From Bordetella ansorpii (GTDB lineage Bacteria; Pseudomonadota; Gammaproteobacteria; Burkholderiales; Burkholderiaceae_B), in the NCBI RefSeq assembly GCF_900078705.1, contig NZ_FKIF01000002.1:434001-498000 (forward strand): a stretch of 64,000 nt of DNA, in the 5' to 3' direction. The position numbers and the translations under genes were made by a program. Positions 17,438-25,134 of the stretch are shown here, in pieces. Position 1 is the first letter of the stretch, and every line of letters starts with the position of its first letter. The notes under the pieces were generated by a model. It was not told the origin of the DNA, did no database searches, and was given only the letters and a program-made list of their open reading frames with translations.

Positions 17438-17875
17438 ATGAATGATCGAATCTTGGGCGTCTTCGCCCTGCTCCTGGCCGCCTTCATCACCTGGGGCGGC
17501 TGGGACATCGAGGCGCCGTTCTCGTACGAACCCGTCGGTCCGCGCGCCTTCCCCATGCTGCTGGCCGTCATCATCGCCCTCTGTGGGCTGTGGCTGGTCT
17601 TCAAGGGCGGCCAGCAGATGGAAGCCAATCCTCCCGGCGCCAACGGCCGCATCTTCATGATGATCGTCTATGCGGCCATCTACGCGCTGTTGTTCCAGTG
17701 GCTGGGCTTCGTGCTGGCCACCGCGCTGATGACGGTCTTCGTCGGACGCCTGTTCGGCGGCGCCTGGGGCAAGTGCGCCCTGGGCGGCGTGGTGATGGGC
17801 GTGCTGTTCTTCCTGTTGTTCGACAAAGTACTCGACGTCGTGCTGCCCGCGGGCGTCCTGGGAGGCCTGGTATGA
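17438..17875 (+). CDS. tctB: Tripartite tricarboxylate transporter small membrane subunit
   Basis: 145 residues with four membrane segments (ILGVFALLLAAFITWGG, FPMLLAVIIALCGLWLV, MIVYAAIYALLF and VVMGVLFFLLF), the usual TctB topology and length. It includes the conserved PVGPRAFPMLL. It partners with TctA in the inner membrane. The ATG at 17438 is preferred over the in-frame TTG two codons upstream. AGGA sits before both. It is separated from tctA by a 76-base palindromic repeat. Confidence 0.88.
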   Translation: MNDRILGVFALLLAAFITWGGWDIEAPFSYEPVGPRAFPMLLAVIIALCGLWLVFKGGQQMEANPPGANGRIFMMIVYAAIYALLFQWLGFVLATALMTVFVGRLFGGAWGKCALGGVVMGVLFFLLFDKVLDVVLPAGVLGGLV

Positions 17876-17951
17876 CCCCCACACTCACTATGTTCGTCGC
17901 CCCCCGGGAGGGGGCCTTCAGCCTCCTTCGGGCGGCCGTGCGGAGGCTGGC
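17876..17951. repeat. Short palindromic GC-rich repeat element between tctB and tctA
   Basis: The whole tctB-tctA gap is a GC-rich sequence with nested inverted repeats (CCCCCCGGGAGGGGG near 17900-17915, GCCTCCTTCGGGCGGCC after it). It resembles dispersed intergenic elements that I recall from Comamonadaceae and Alcaligenaceae genomes. No second copy was seen in the window. It would fold strongly in the tctCBA mRNA and could tune the ratio of subunits. Confidence 0.5.
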
Positions 17952-19475
17952 ATGAGCGGTATCTTCGATCACCTGGCGATCGGCTTCGGGGTGGCGTTCT
18001 CGCTGACAAACCTGCTCGTCGCCGCCATCGGTTCCTTCTTCGGCACCATGGTGGGCGTGCTGCCCGGCCTGGGGCCCATCAATGGCGTGGCCATGCTGAT
18101 CCCCATCGCGTTCGCGATGAATCTGCCGCCCGAGACCGCGCTGATCCTGCTGGCCGCGGTGTACGTGGGCGCCGAGTACGGCGGCCGCATCACCTCGATC
18201 CTGCTGAACGTGCCGGGCGAAGCCAGCGCGATCATGACCACGCTGGACGGCTATCCGCTGGCCCGCCAGGGCATGGCCAGCGTGGCGCTGTCGCTGTCGG
18301 CCTGGTCGGCATTCTTCGGCGCCATCGTGTCGGTCACCGGCATCATCATCCTGGCGCCGTTGCTGGCGAAGTGGGCATTGGCATTCGGTCCCGCCGAGTA
18401 CTTCGTGCTGATGGTGTTCGCGTTCTGCTGCCTGACCAGCCTGCTGGGCAAGGAGCCCGTGAAAGGCGTGCTGGCGGCGATGATCGGCCTGTTCATTTCG
18501 GTGATCGGCGTGGACGCGAACTCCGGCGTGTATCGCTACACCTTCGACATGGTGCACCTGTCCGACGGCATCGACTTCGTGGTTGTCGTGATCGCGCTGT
18601 TCGCCGTGGCCGAGATGCTGGAAATGCTCGAGAAAGTCGTGGCCGGACAGAGCGTCGAGGTCAAGTCCAGCGGCCGCAAGCTGTTCAACCTGGCCGAGAT
18701 GATCTTCACATGGTGGAGCGTGGTGCGCAGCGCGCTGGTCGGTTTCGTGGTCGGCGTGCTGCCGGGCGCGGGCGCCAGCGTGGCCGCCGCCGTGGCTTAC
18801 TCTCAAGAGAAGCGCATCAACGAAGCCAAGGATCCCAACGCCAAGTTCGGCAAGGGCGACATGCGCGGCCTGGTGGCGCCGGAAGCGGCGGCGACGGCGT
18901 CGGCCATCGGTTCCTTCGTGCCGATGCTGACGCTGGGCGTGCCCGGTTCCGGCACCACCGCGGTGATGATGGGCGCGCTGACGCTCTACAACATCACGCC
19001 GGGTCCGGTGCTGTTCGACACCAAGCCCGAGCTGGTCTGGGGCCTGATTGCTTCGCTGTTCATCGCCAACGTGCTGCTGTTCATCATGAACGTGCCGATG
19101 GTGCGCATCTTCGCCAAGGTGCTTTCCGTGCCGGGCTGGCTGATGGTGCCGGGCATCCTTTGCATCAGCTACATCGGCGTGTACGCCATCAACGCGGGTT
19201 CGTTCGATCTGCTGATGGTCGTTGCGCTGGGCACGCTGGGCTACTTCCTGCGCAAGTTCAATGTGCCGATGGCGCCGATGGTGCTGGGCGTGGTGCTGGG
19301 CGACATGATGGAGCAGAACCTGCGCCGTGCGTTGTCGATCACCGATGGTGAACTCTCCGTGCTGTTCGCAAGCGGAGTGTCGAAAGGTCTGTGGGTTGCC
19401 GCCGTAGCCGTGGTGGGCGTGCCGATGCTGATGCGCGTGCTGCGCCGCAAGCGCAGGCAGGACGCCGTTGGCTGA
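17952..19475 (+). CDS. tctA: Tripartite tricarboxylate transporter large membrane subunit
   Basis: 507 residues, about a dozen membrane segments. Conserved TctA motifs are present: FGTMVGVLPGLGPINGVAML near the N-terminus, a second copy-like VGVLPGAGASVAAAVAYSQ near residues 262-280, and LGVPGSGTTAVMMGAL. These paired glycine-rich motifs form the transport core. With TctC and TctB it takes up citrate-like acids using an ion gradient. It closes the tctCBA operon, and a strong terminator lies 21 bases downstream of its stop codon. Confidence 0.92.
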   Translation: MSGIFDHLAIGFGVAFSLTNLLVAAIGSFFGTMVGVLPGLGPINGVAMLIPIAFAMNLPPETALILLAAVYVGAEYGGRITSILLNVPGEASAIMTTLDGYPLARQGMASVALSLSAWSAFFGAIVSVTGIIILAPLLAKWALAFGPAEYFVLMVFAFCCLTSLLGKEPVKGVLAAMIGLFISVIGVDANSGVYRYTFDMVHLSDGIDFVVVVIALFAVAEMLEMLEKVVAGQSVEVKSSGRKLFNLAEMIFTWWSVVRSALVGFVVGVLPGAGASVAAAVAYSQEKRINEAKDPNAKFGKGDMRGLVAPEAAATASAIGSFVPMLTLGVPGSGTTAVMMGALTLYNITPGPVLFDTKPELVWGLIASLFIANVLLFIMNVPMVRIFAKVLSVPGWLMVPGILCISYIGVYAINAGSFDLLMVVALGTLGYFLRKFNVPMAPMVLGVVLGDMMEQNLRRALSITDGELSVLFASGVSKGLWVAAVAVVGVPMLMRVLRRKRRQDAVG

Positions 19476-19496
19476 TCCGCCAGGCTGACGTTTGCA

Positions 19497-19523
19497 GGGG
19501 CCGCCGTCGCGGCCCCTTTTTTT
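19497..19523 (+). terminator. Rho-independent terminator of tctCBA
   Basis: Perfect 8-base stem GGGGCCGC / GCGGCCCC with the loop CGTC, followed by seven Ts (19517-19523). Confidence 0.9.
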
Positions 19524-19622
19524 ATGGGTCGAACGCCGATGTCCGGGCAAGCCTGGCGCGTTCCTTACCATGCCTCGCGGCGGCAAGCTTGCCTGAATTG
19601 TTGAAGTCTAAAATAGATACTT

Positions 19623-20795
19623 TCAGGTCCTGATGGTCTTTAGACGTTCGATCGCGCTGTCGAGCGTGGCATCGCGTTTGGCGAAACAGAACCGCACGAT
19701 GCGGTGGTTCGATTCGGCCGCGTTGGGATCGCGGTAGAAGGCCGATACGGGGATCACGGTGACGCCGTGGTCCACCGTCAGCCGTTGCGCGAAATCGCCT
19801 TCTTTCTGCTGCGACAGCGCGCTGTAGTCGGCCAGCATGAAGAACGTGCCGGGACTGGGCAAGGGGCGGAATTGCGTGTCCGCCAGGCCCGCGGCCAGGC
19901 GATCGCGCTTGGCCTGGTAGAACGTCGGCAGATCCAGATAGGGCCGTGGATTCTTCATGTATTCGGCCAGCGCGAACTGCATCGGCGAGGGCACCGTGAA
20001 CACCATGAACTGGTGCACTTTGCGCAGCTCGGCGCTCAGTTCACGCGGCGCGCAGCAATAGCCGATCTTCCAGCCCGTGGTGTGATAGGTCTTGCCGAAC
20101 GACGAGATGATGAAGGCATGCCGCGCCAGCAGCGGCCGGCGCGCCAGGCTGTTGTGCGGCACGCCGTCGAACACGATGTGCTCATATACCTCGTCGGATA
20201 CCAGCAGGATGCCGGTGTCGCGCACGATGGCTTCCAGCGCGTCCAGGTCGCTTTCCCGCAGTACCGCGCCGGTGGGATTGTGCGGGAAGTTCAGCATCAG
20301 CAGCCGCGTGCGCGGCGTGATGGCGTCGCGCACGCGTTGCCAGTCGATCCGGTAGTACGGATCCGCTTCCGTGGGCGGACGCAGCGGCACCGGCACAGCC
20401 GTGCCGCCCGCCAGGCGGATGGCGGGCAGGTAAGAGTCGTAGCAGGGCTCGATCACCACGACTTCGTCGCCCGTATTCACCGCGGCCAGCACCGTGGCCA
20501 TCAGCGCTTCCGTCGCTCCGCTGGTGACGGTGATTTCCGTTTCCGGATCGTAGGCATGGCCGTAGAGGGCCTTCACCTTGTCGGCGATGGCCGCGCGCAG
20601 CGGCGCCACGCCGGGCATGTAGGGATATTGGTTGTGCCCCTCGGCCATCGCCTTGGACACCAGCTCGCACAGCTTCGGATCCGGATCGAAGTCAGGGAAC
20701 CCCTGTCCCAGATTGATGGCCTTGTGCTCGATGGCCAGGCGGCTCATCACGGTGAAGATGGTGGTGCCTACGTCGGGAAGTTTTGAACGGATCAT
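19623..20795 (-). CDS. PLP-dependent class I/II aminotransferase (methionine/kynurenine aminotransferase type)
   Basis: 390 residues, a full-length fold-type I aminotransferase. NLGQGFPDFDPD near residue 28 and NQYPYMPGVAPLR are typical of the YbdL/KAT subgroup. TSGATEAL (91-98) binds the phosphate, NFPHNPTG contains the conserved Asn, D201 in VSDEVYEHI contacts the pyridine nitrogen, and K235 in SSFGKTYHTTGWKIGY forms the Schiff base. It probably transaminates methionine or aromatic amino acids with 2-oxoglutarate or other keto acids. It points left, convergent with tctA and divergent from the cold-shock gene. Confidence 0.88.
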   Translation of the reverse strand: MIRSKLPDVGTTIFTVMSRLAIEHKAINLGQGFPDFDPDPKLCELVSKAMAEGHNQYPYMPGVAPLRAAIADKVKALYGHAYDPETEITVTSGATEALMATVLAAVNTGDEVVVIEPCYDSYLPAIRLAGGTAVPVPLRPPTEADPYYRIDWQRVRDAITPRTRLLMLNFPHNPTGAVLRESDLDALEAIVRDTGILLVSDEVYEHIVFDGVPHNSLARRPLLARHAFIISSFGKTYHTTGWKIGYCCAPRELSAELRKVHQFMVFTVPSPMQFALAEYMKNPRPYLDLPTFYQAKRDRLAAGLADTQFRPLPSPGTFFMLADYSALSQQKEGDFAQRLTVDHGVTVIPVSAFYRDPNAAESNHRIVRFCFAKRDATLDSAIERLKTIRT

Positions 20796-21137
20796 GGGGT
20801 GAAGGTGTCAGCGAGATGCGGCCGGCCGGGCAGGGCGTGCGGCCCTGCCTGAGGAATATTGGGAGGGATGATACGTCTTCCCCATGGAGGCGGCGCAGGG
20901 CCGGCGGCGTCTGATAGGGGACTGAAAGAAATGCGACATTGGGGTAAACAGCTAGTTGTATCCCGCCAGGGGCGTGAGTATGCTGCCCCTGCAGTTGACT
21001 CAAGCAGTGCGCAAGCTTGGTTGCAGTATCCAGATTGGCCTCACGCCACTTCCATGGGCGTCCCGCCCGCCAGGTTGTAGGTCCCAGCGTCCTTGATTCA
21101 CTTGCATTTCGTTTTTCATCATCTGGACGCTATACAA

Positions 21138-21344
21138 ATGGCTCAAAAAGGCAAGGTCAAGTGGTTCAACGCTGACAAAGGCTATGGTTTCATCACGCCG
21201 GACGAGGGGGGCACGGAAGTGTTCGCTCATTTCTCGGCGATTCAGGGCCGCGGCTACCGCAGCCTGAACGAAGGCCAGGAAGTCGAATATGAAGTGAAAG
21301 ACGGCCCCAAGGGCCCGCAGGCCGCGGAAATCCGCCCCCTGTAA
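21138..21344 (+). CDS. Cold-shock domain protein (CspA family)
   Basis: 68 residues, a single cold-shock domain. RNP1 is KGYGFI (about 14-19) and RNP2 is VFAHFS (about 28-33). The start [11 protein letters not shown] is the family's normal N-terminus; a longer open frame begins at 21093 but adds non-homologous residues. It binds single-stranded RNA and DNA as a chaperone. The 342-base gap upstream (20796-21137) holds the divergent aminotransferase promoter and probably a long csp leader. I could not fix a promoter there. Two strong hairpins follow the gene. Confidence 0.93.
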   Translation: MAQKGKVKWFNADKGYGFITPDEGGTEVFAHFSAIQGRGYRSLNEGQEVEYEVKDGPKGPQAAEIRPL

Positions 21345-21388
21345 TCCCTGCCGGCTTTCCTGATCCGGCGCCCCGCGCGCCGATCATT

Positions 21389-21444
21389 GACGCCCCACCG
21401 TCGCTGACGAGTGGGGCGTCCACGTTTGTACAGGTACAAACGTG
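21389..21444. terminator. Two back-to-back perfect hairpins after the cold-shock gene
   Basis: The first hairpin has 10-base arms, GACGCCCCAC (21389-21398) and GTGGGGCGTC (21411-21420). The second starts at the next base with 11-base arms, CACGTTTGTAC (21421-21431) and GTACAAACGTG (21434-21444). Neither is followed by a T-run. They may end csp transcription and shield the origin region, or the second may be a protein-binding palindrome. Confidence 0.6.
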
Positions 21445-22111
21445 AATCACCCTCACCCATTTGGATTGAGTGTCTTCCCTCAGCCATTTCTGTGGATAAC
21501 TTGAGAGGGGCACAGCCGTTGGTACCCGTCGCCGGAGGCTGAGCCAGTGGTTGCATGGCAGAGGCGTAATACAGTTTTACACATGCCGGATTGTCTTTTT
21601 GCCCGAGCAAGCGGCATTTTCAGAAGCCAGTGCGGATGCCAGAAAATGGGATATCCCCAGCCTGATCCGCTGCGCTTTAGCCGGGAACACCGCATTTCCT
21701 GCGTCCATATGCGCATGTAGTGGGATTTTCTCTAGTTGAGCAGATATCACCGGCATCCTGCTCAAACCTCGCGTTGAACCTTGTTCCCAATGTTGCGCAC
21801 ATAGATATCCACAAACGTTCGAGTTTTTTGCAGCGTTGAATCCGGCATGGGGAAGAGGGGCCGGGCTTGTGGATATTGTTGGGGATTAACTGGCATCTGC
21901 CATGTTCGTCATGGAACAAACGGTGGAGTGCGTAATGAGGCGTCGGGGGCTTTTTTCCACAGTTGCTGATCGGATGGGATCTCCCCCTTCCTCGCAAAGT
22001 CCACAGTTCGGCTTTTACACAGTCGAGTAGGTTCCGAGCGATTGAGGGGAGTGCGTGCGCCCCGCAGCCTGCATTTGCCTATTGGATCGATAGCTGCGCT
22101 CTTGGGAAGAC

Positions 22112-22127
22112 GGTTCCACGTGGAACG
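22112..22127. promoter_or_regulatory. parS-like site inside the origin region
   Basis: The sequence GGTTCCACGTGGAACG matches the parS consensus TGTTYCACGTGRAACA at all but the two outermost positions, and its inner 14 bases are a perfect palindrome. It lies only 4 bases left of the AT-rich stretch. Confidence 0.65.
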
Positions 22128-22130
22128 ACA

Positions 22131-22190
22131 CAATTGGTTTTATATACGTATCTATTTGTATTTGATACATTGTATCGATCTTATTCGTCG
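22131..22190. other. AT-rich stretch, candidate DNA unwinding element
   Basis: About 60 bases, from CAATTGGTTTTATATACG through repeated TATTTGTATTTGATACA-like runs, stand out sharply against the GC-rich surroundings. They lie between the left and right DnaA-box groups, as expected for the duplex-opening site of an origin. Confidence 0.6.
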
Positions 22191-22590
22191 GCACTTATGC
22201 GGCCATAAGTCTTTCGATTGCCGGCACGCTCTTGTGTGCGCTTGACCTGCTGGCTGTGGATATCGGGGTTCGCTGCCGGCGTGGGCAGGGGATTCAGGGT
22301 TATCAACAGGCCGCAGCGGCGTTGACTGAGGGCTGCTTCTGATTGCCCCGGATAAGCGGGTTACAGCAATCTGTACACAGGATTGTCCCAGCCCCATGGG
22401 CCCTCGGGTCCGGGCCTGCATATGCCGCGTGGCGGGGGCCGGGATCATGGCGTGGTGAGGATGCCCTTCGCCAAGCACTTCCCGCCTGTGGATAAGTATG
22501 AACTTGCCGCTTTATCGGCCTGGCGGATGATGAGGGACGGGATGTCCACAGGAGACTCTCCTGGGGCGTGAAGAGTCTCAGTTGTCCACA

Positions 22591-23714
22591 GCGGTCGATG
22601 GGCCCGATGGCCCGATAGCTCAATGACTCGATCATTGCTTGGCAACCCTTGTCATCGCCAGATCCGGGCTCCCCCGACTCGGCCAGATTTCGTCGGCAGC
22701 ATTCCGCCAGGCAGGCCCACCCCGCATCCTGTCTCGCCGATCGAAGGAGGGCTGGAACAAGCCCATCCCACTGCTCGCGGATAGAAACGCCACGGTTGGT
22801 CGGCCGGCCACTGGAGACTCGCCAGGTTGAATGCACCGCGCTGGGTCTCGCGGGGATGGAGAGGGCCAGAACTGGCGGTGCCAGAGGACGATCCGGGTGC
22901 CTTGGCCCCGCCAAATCGGCGATTCGCGGCAGCGTGAGCTGGGCAGGGATTGGAATTATCTCCGCGCGAGGGTGCCTTGATGGGTCACGGCTGCGGGGCC
23001 GGGCAAGGCGCGTTCCCGCGCAGTCGAGCGGTCCGTGGGCACTGGGGAAGGAGGTGTCCGCAACGCAGCTCGGTTTCACGTGGAATGGCTATTGCGATAT
23101 CGCGTCCGCCGTCCCCGGATGCATCCGCGGGAATCAGTTGGTCATCCTGTCTGGCTGGCGCCTGGCGAGGCGGGCGAGGGGATTCCCAGATACCGGGTCC
23201 ACCAGCCATGCTGGATAGCCGAAGGCCGCAACCTTGGCGTTGCGTAATGCGGGTGGGGCCTTGTGTCGAGCGGATCCAGGCCTGCCGTGAGGATCTCCAG
23301 GTTGGAATGAAAAAGGGGATACCTGGGTATAGACGAGTCGAGGCATGACCGGTTCTGCCCCGCTTACGGGCCGGGGCGGGCAGGGCTGTTTCCGGCTCTC
23401 GAATGGCGGGTGAGGCACAGCAAAGCCCTATTTTGAGTGTGCAGCAGAGCCCCTTCCTGGCCTGCACGGAGATGATGTCGGTGACTGCCGGTCGCTTCAT
23501 GGCTGGATCGGCCTGATGTCGATGTCATTTGCCAACCCCGATTCCATGGTGGAGAGCCGGGTCACGTGACGCCGTGGCGATGCCAGGGGGCCTGTAATGG
23601 CATGCGTCATGGGCTCGCATGCGGATTGGTGGTAGCGCCGGAGCAATCCCTGGCCTACGTCTTCGGAATAAAAAGTGACTCACCTGGGCATGGAGGAGGG
23701 CTTTTGCCGCCGTA
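22591..23714. other. Gene-free stretch right of the origin
   Basis: I see no convincing gene, RNA or mobile element here. Open frames on both strands are short and have unnatural composition. A weak parS-like sequence, GGTTTCACGTGGAATG, lies at 23072-23087 with three mismatches. Confidence 0.5.
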
Positions 23715-24130
23715 ATGCCGACGCGGGACCAAGCAGTGCAGATCAAGGGATTGGCGCGTCGGGTGCGACGCATCTGCGAGATTGCCCAGCAGAGGGGGCG
23801 TTTGCGCAAGGCGTTCAGGCGGCCTCTGCGCGAGGCGCAGGCAACGCAGCACGCGGCACGCAGCACGCAGCACAATCCACAGAACGCCAAGCCAACCACG
23901 CCGGACCCCGTATGGGGTCTACCTTCGGGGCCGGATCGATACGGCGTGGCCATACCGGACGCTGGCGGCGGTGTTGCGTCGGCAGAGTCAGGAGCGGGGC
24001 TACCCTGGCGGCATTATCCAACTCAAGGCGTTCACCAAAGACTCTAGCCGTGAGGCCGCCGACGAACCGGTGATGCGGCCCGAGACAGCGCCGGACATGC
24101 AGATGCGACCGGACTTCACGTGCATCCGCC
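23715..24130 (+). pseudogene. istA: Decayed IS21-family transposase (IstA) remnant
   Basis: The frame beginning near 23908 encodes YGVYLRGRIDTAWPYRTL, then ERGYPGGIIQLKAF, then EPVMRPETAPDMQMRPDFTCIR. This is in the order and spacing of IstA, where the intact form reads like YPGG..QLKAF, EPVVRFETAPG.QMQ.DF..IR. A helix-turn-helix-like stretch (IKGLARRVRRICEIAQQRG) lies in another frame from 23715, so at least one frameshift has occurred. The catalytic core downstream is missing and no istB is seen. The match is from memory of the family. The remnant sits between oriC and the parS cluster, evidence of an old insertion. A short GCAGCAC-type tandem run lies at 23844-23873. Confidence 0.6.
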
Positions 24131-24501
24131 ACGTCTTCATCCCCCATTTGGACGGTGGGCGTTACCTGCGGGCATGTCACTACAAGGATGAATCACCGTT
24201 CGGGAATGAGGGCCTAGGCACCCACGCCTGGATGAAGCCTGCTGCGGAGCAAGGTCTCCTTATCTATTTCCTGCTGTCTGCCTCCGGTAGCGCCTTCGAC
24301 CTATCCCAAGACCTTGGTCGATTCCCGATATCTTCAGACTGGCAGGCCGGCGTCGGCCCTGGATTCGCCTGGCCGTCGTTCGCGCATTTACAGAGCCGGC
24401 TCTCCAAAGAGAGGGCATCCCTCTTCCAGGCACGCTGGTGATCGGAAGAGAGAAGGGGCCGGCTGCCATATGGGACAGCGGCCTGCGTATGGGCCAATCT
24501 A
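24131..24501. other. Gene-free stretch between istA relic and first strong parS
   Basis: Frames are open but resemble no protein I know. It may be further decayed insertion-sequence material. No RNA gene or clear promoter was seen. Confidence 0.4.
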
Positions 24502-24517
24502 TGTTTCACGTGAAACA
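24502..24517. promoter_or_regulatory. parS site (ParB-binding centromere)
   Basis: TGTTTCACGTGAAACA is a perfect 16-base palindrome identical to the consensus parS of chromosomal ParB proteins. The region 24518-24996 that follows contains no gene. Confidence 0.93.
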
Positions 24518-24996
24518 TGCACTCTGTTTGGGCAAGCTATACAGCGGCGGGACATTCGCCGCTCATCAGTACATTGAGCTTGGTTACGTACCGGGGAGGG
24601 TGCAATGGCTCTTCGGGCACCGCCCCATCCCGGAGACTGCCAATTCAATGCCGCTTCAGGCAATGTCCAGACCTGTCCAGACGTCATCACAGGTTTTGAC
24701 ATCAGACTGGGCCATTGGTCATCAAGTAAGCCGCCGACAGGGTGCGCCAGCCGTGGCCCTAACCAGTCCTGGCACGATGGGGGCTCATTACTGGGCAGGA
24801 CGAGGCGGGCGTGTCTGCATAACGAACGAAGCCTTGGTGCGCTTACGAATTCATCCGATGCCGATCCAAGGCGAGTGCGGCGGTGTGCGCGCGAGCCCCC
24901 TGGAAACTCCGTTCCCTAGCGGTCTCCATGGCCGCCCGCAGTAGACGCCCCAGTCACAAGAAGAATGGATGCTTCCCGACCCGTTTGATTCCCCAA

Positions 24997-25012
24997 TGTT
25001 CCACGTGAAACA
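24997..25012. promoter_or_regulatory. parS site (ParB-binding centromere)
   Basis: TGTTCCACGTGAAACA fits the consensus TGTTYCACGTGRAACA, with one asymmetric base pair between arms. It lies 57 bases left of the next parS, so ParB bound at both could spread over the mnmG promoter. Confidence 0.9.
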
Positions 25013-25068
25013 TCGCTCGATAGTGGCCAAACCGCCTCAACAATCCGGCTAGCCAACGGGCACTCCCA

Positions 25069-25084
25069 TGTTTCACGTGAAACA
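25069..25084. promoter_or_regulatory. parS site overlapping the mnmG promoter
   Basis: TGTTTCACGTGAAACA is a perfect palindrome. Its right arm contains the TGAAAC that sits at the -35 position of the TATAAT promoter used for mnmG-rsmG-parA-parB, so bound ParB would block that promoter. Confidence 0.92.
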
Positions 25085-25105
25085 TCAATCCGCTGCGCCT
25101 ATAAT
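25078..25105 (+). promoter_or_regulatory. Candidate promoter of the mnmG-rsmG-parAB operon
   Basis: TGAAAC (25078-25083) and a consensus TATAAT (25100-25105) are 16 bases apart. Transcription would start near 25112, leaving a leader of about 23 bases before the mnmG ATG. Confidence 0.6.
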
Positions 25106-25134
25106 GACCACCGAGCTCTTTATCTCTGCCCATC

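Larger units (their letters stand above)
21491..22590. other. Probable chromosomal replication origin (oriC)
   Basis: This gene-free stretch carries two perfect DnaA boxes, TGTGGATAA at 21491-21499 and 22487-22495. At least seven single-mismatch boxes are also present: ATATCCACA 21805, TGTGGATAT 21868, TTTTCCACA 21953, TTTTACACA 22013, TGTGGATAT 22255, TTATCAACA 22300 and TTGTCCACA 22582 (first base of each). They flank an AT-rich stretch at 22131-22190. A parS-like palindrome lies inside, and three more parS sites plus mnmG-rsmG-parA-parB lie just to the right. That arrangement is the classical origin neighbourhood. The alternative or additional cluster is at 13787-14025. Confidence 0.75.

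Noticed and set aside
22303-23079. A 258-codon minus-strand frame in the origin region
   Set aside because: Composition is Pro/Arg-rich, no motif is recognised and no ribosome site is present; it overlaps DnaA boxes.
23072-23087. A fifth parS
   Set aside because: GGTTTCACGTGGAATG has three mismatches outside the core and breaks the palindrome, so it was kept only as a weak similarity.
23844-23873. Short GCAGCAC-type tandem repeats considered as a CRISPR or iteron array
   Set aside because: Units are 7 bases and imperfect, with no spacers and no regular iteron spacing; most likely slippage in the istA relic.
23782-24441. A 219-codon plus-strand frame as an intact gene
   Set aside because: Only its middle matches IstA. 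The ends are out of frame or unrelated, so it is listed as a pseudogene.
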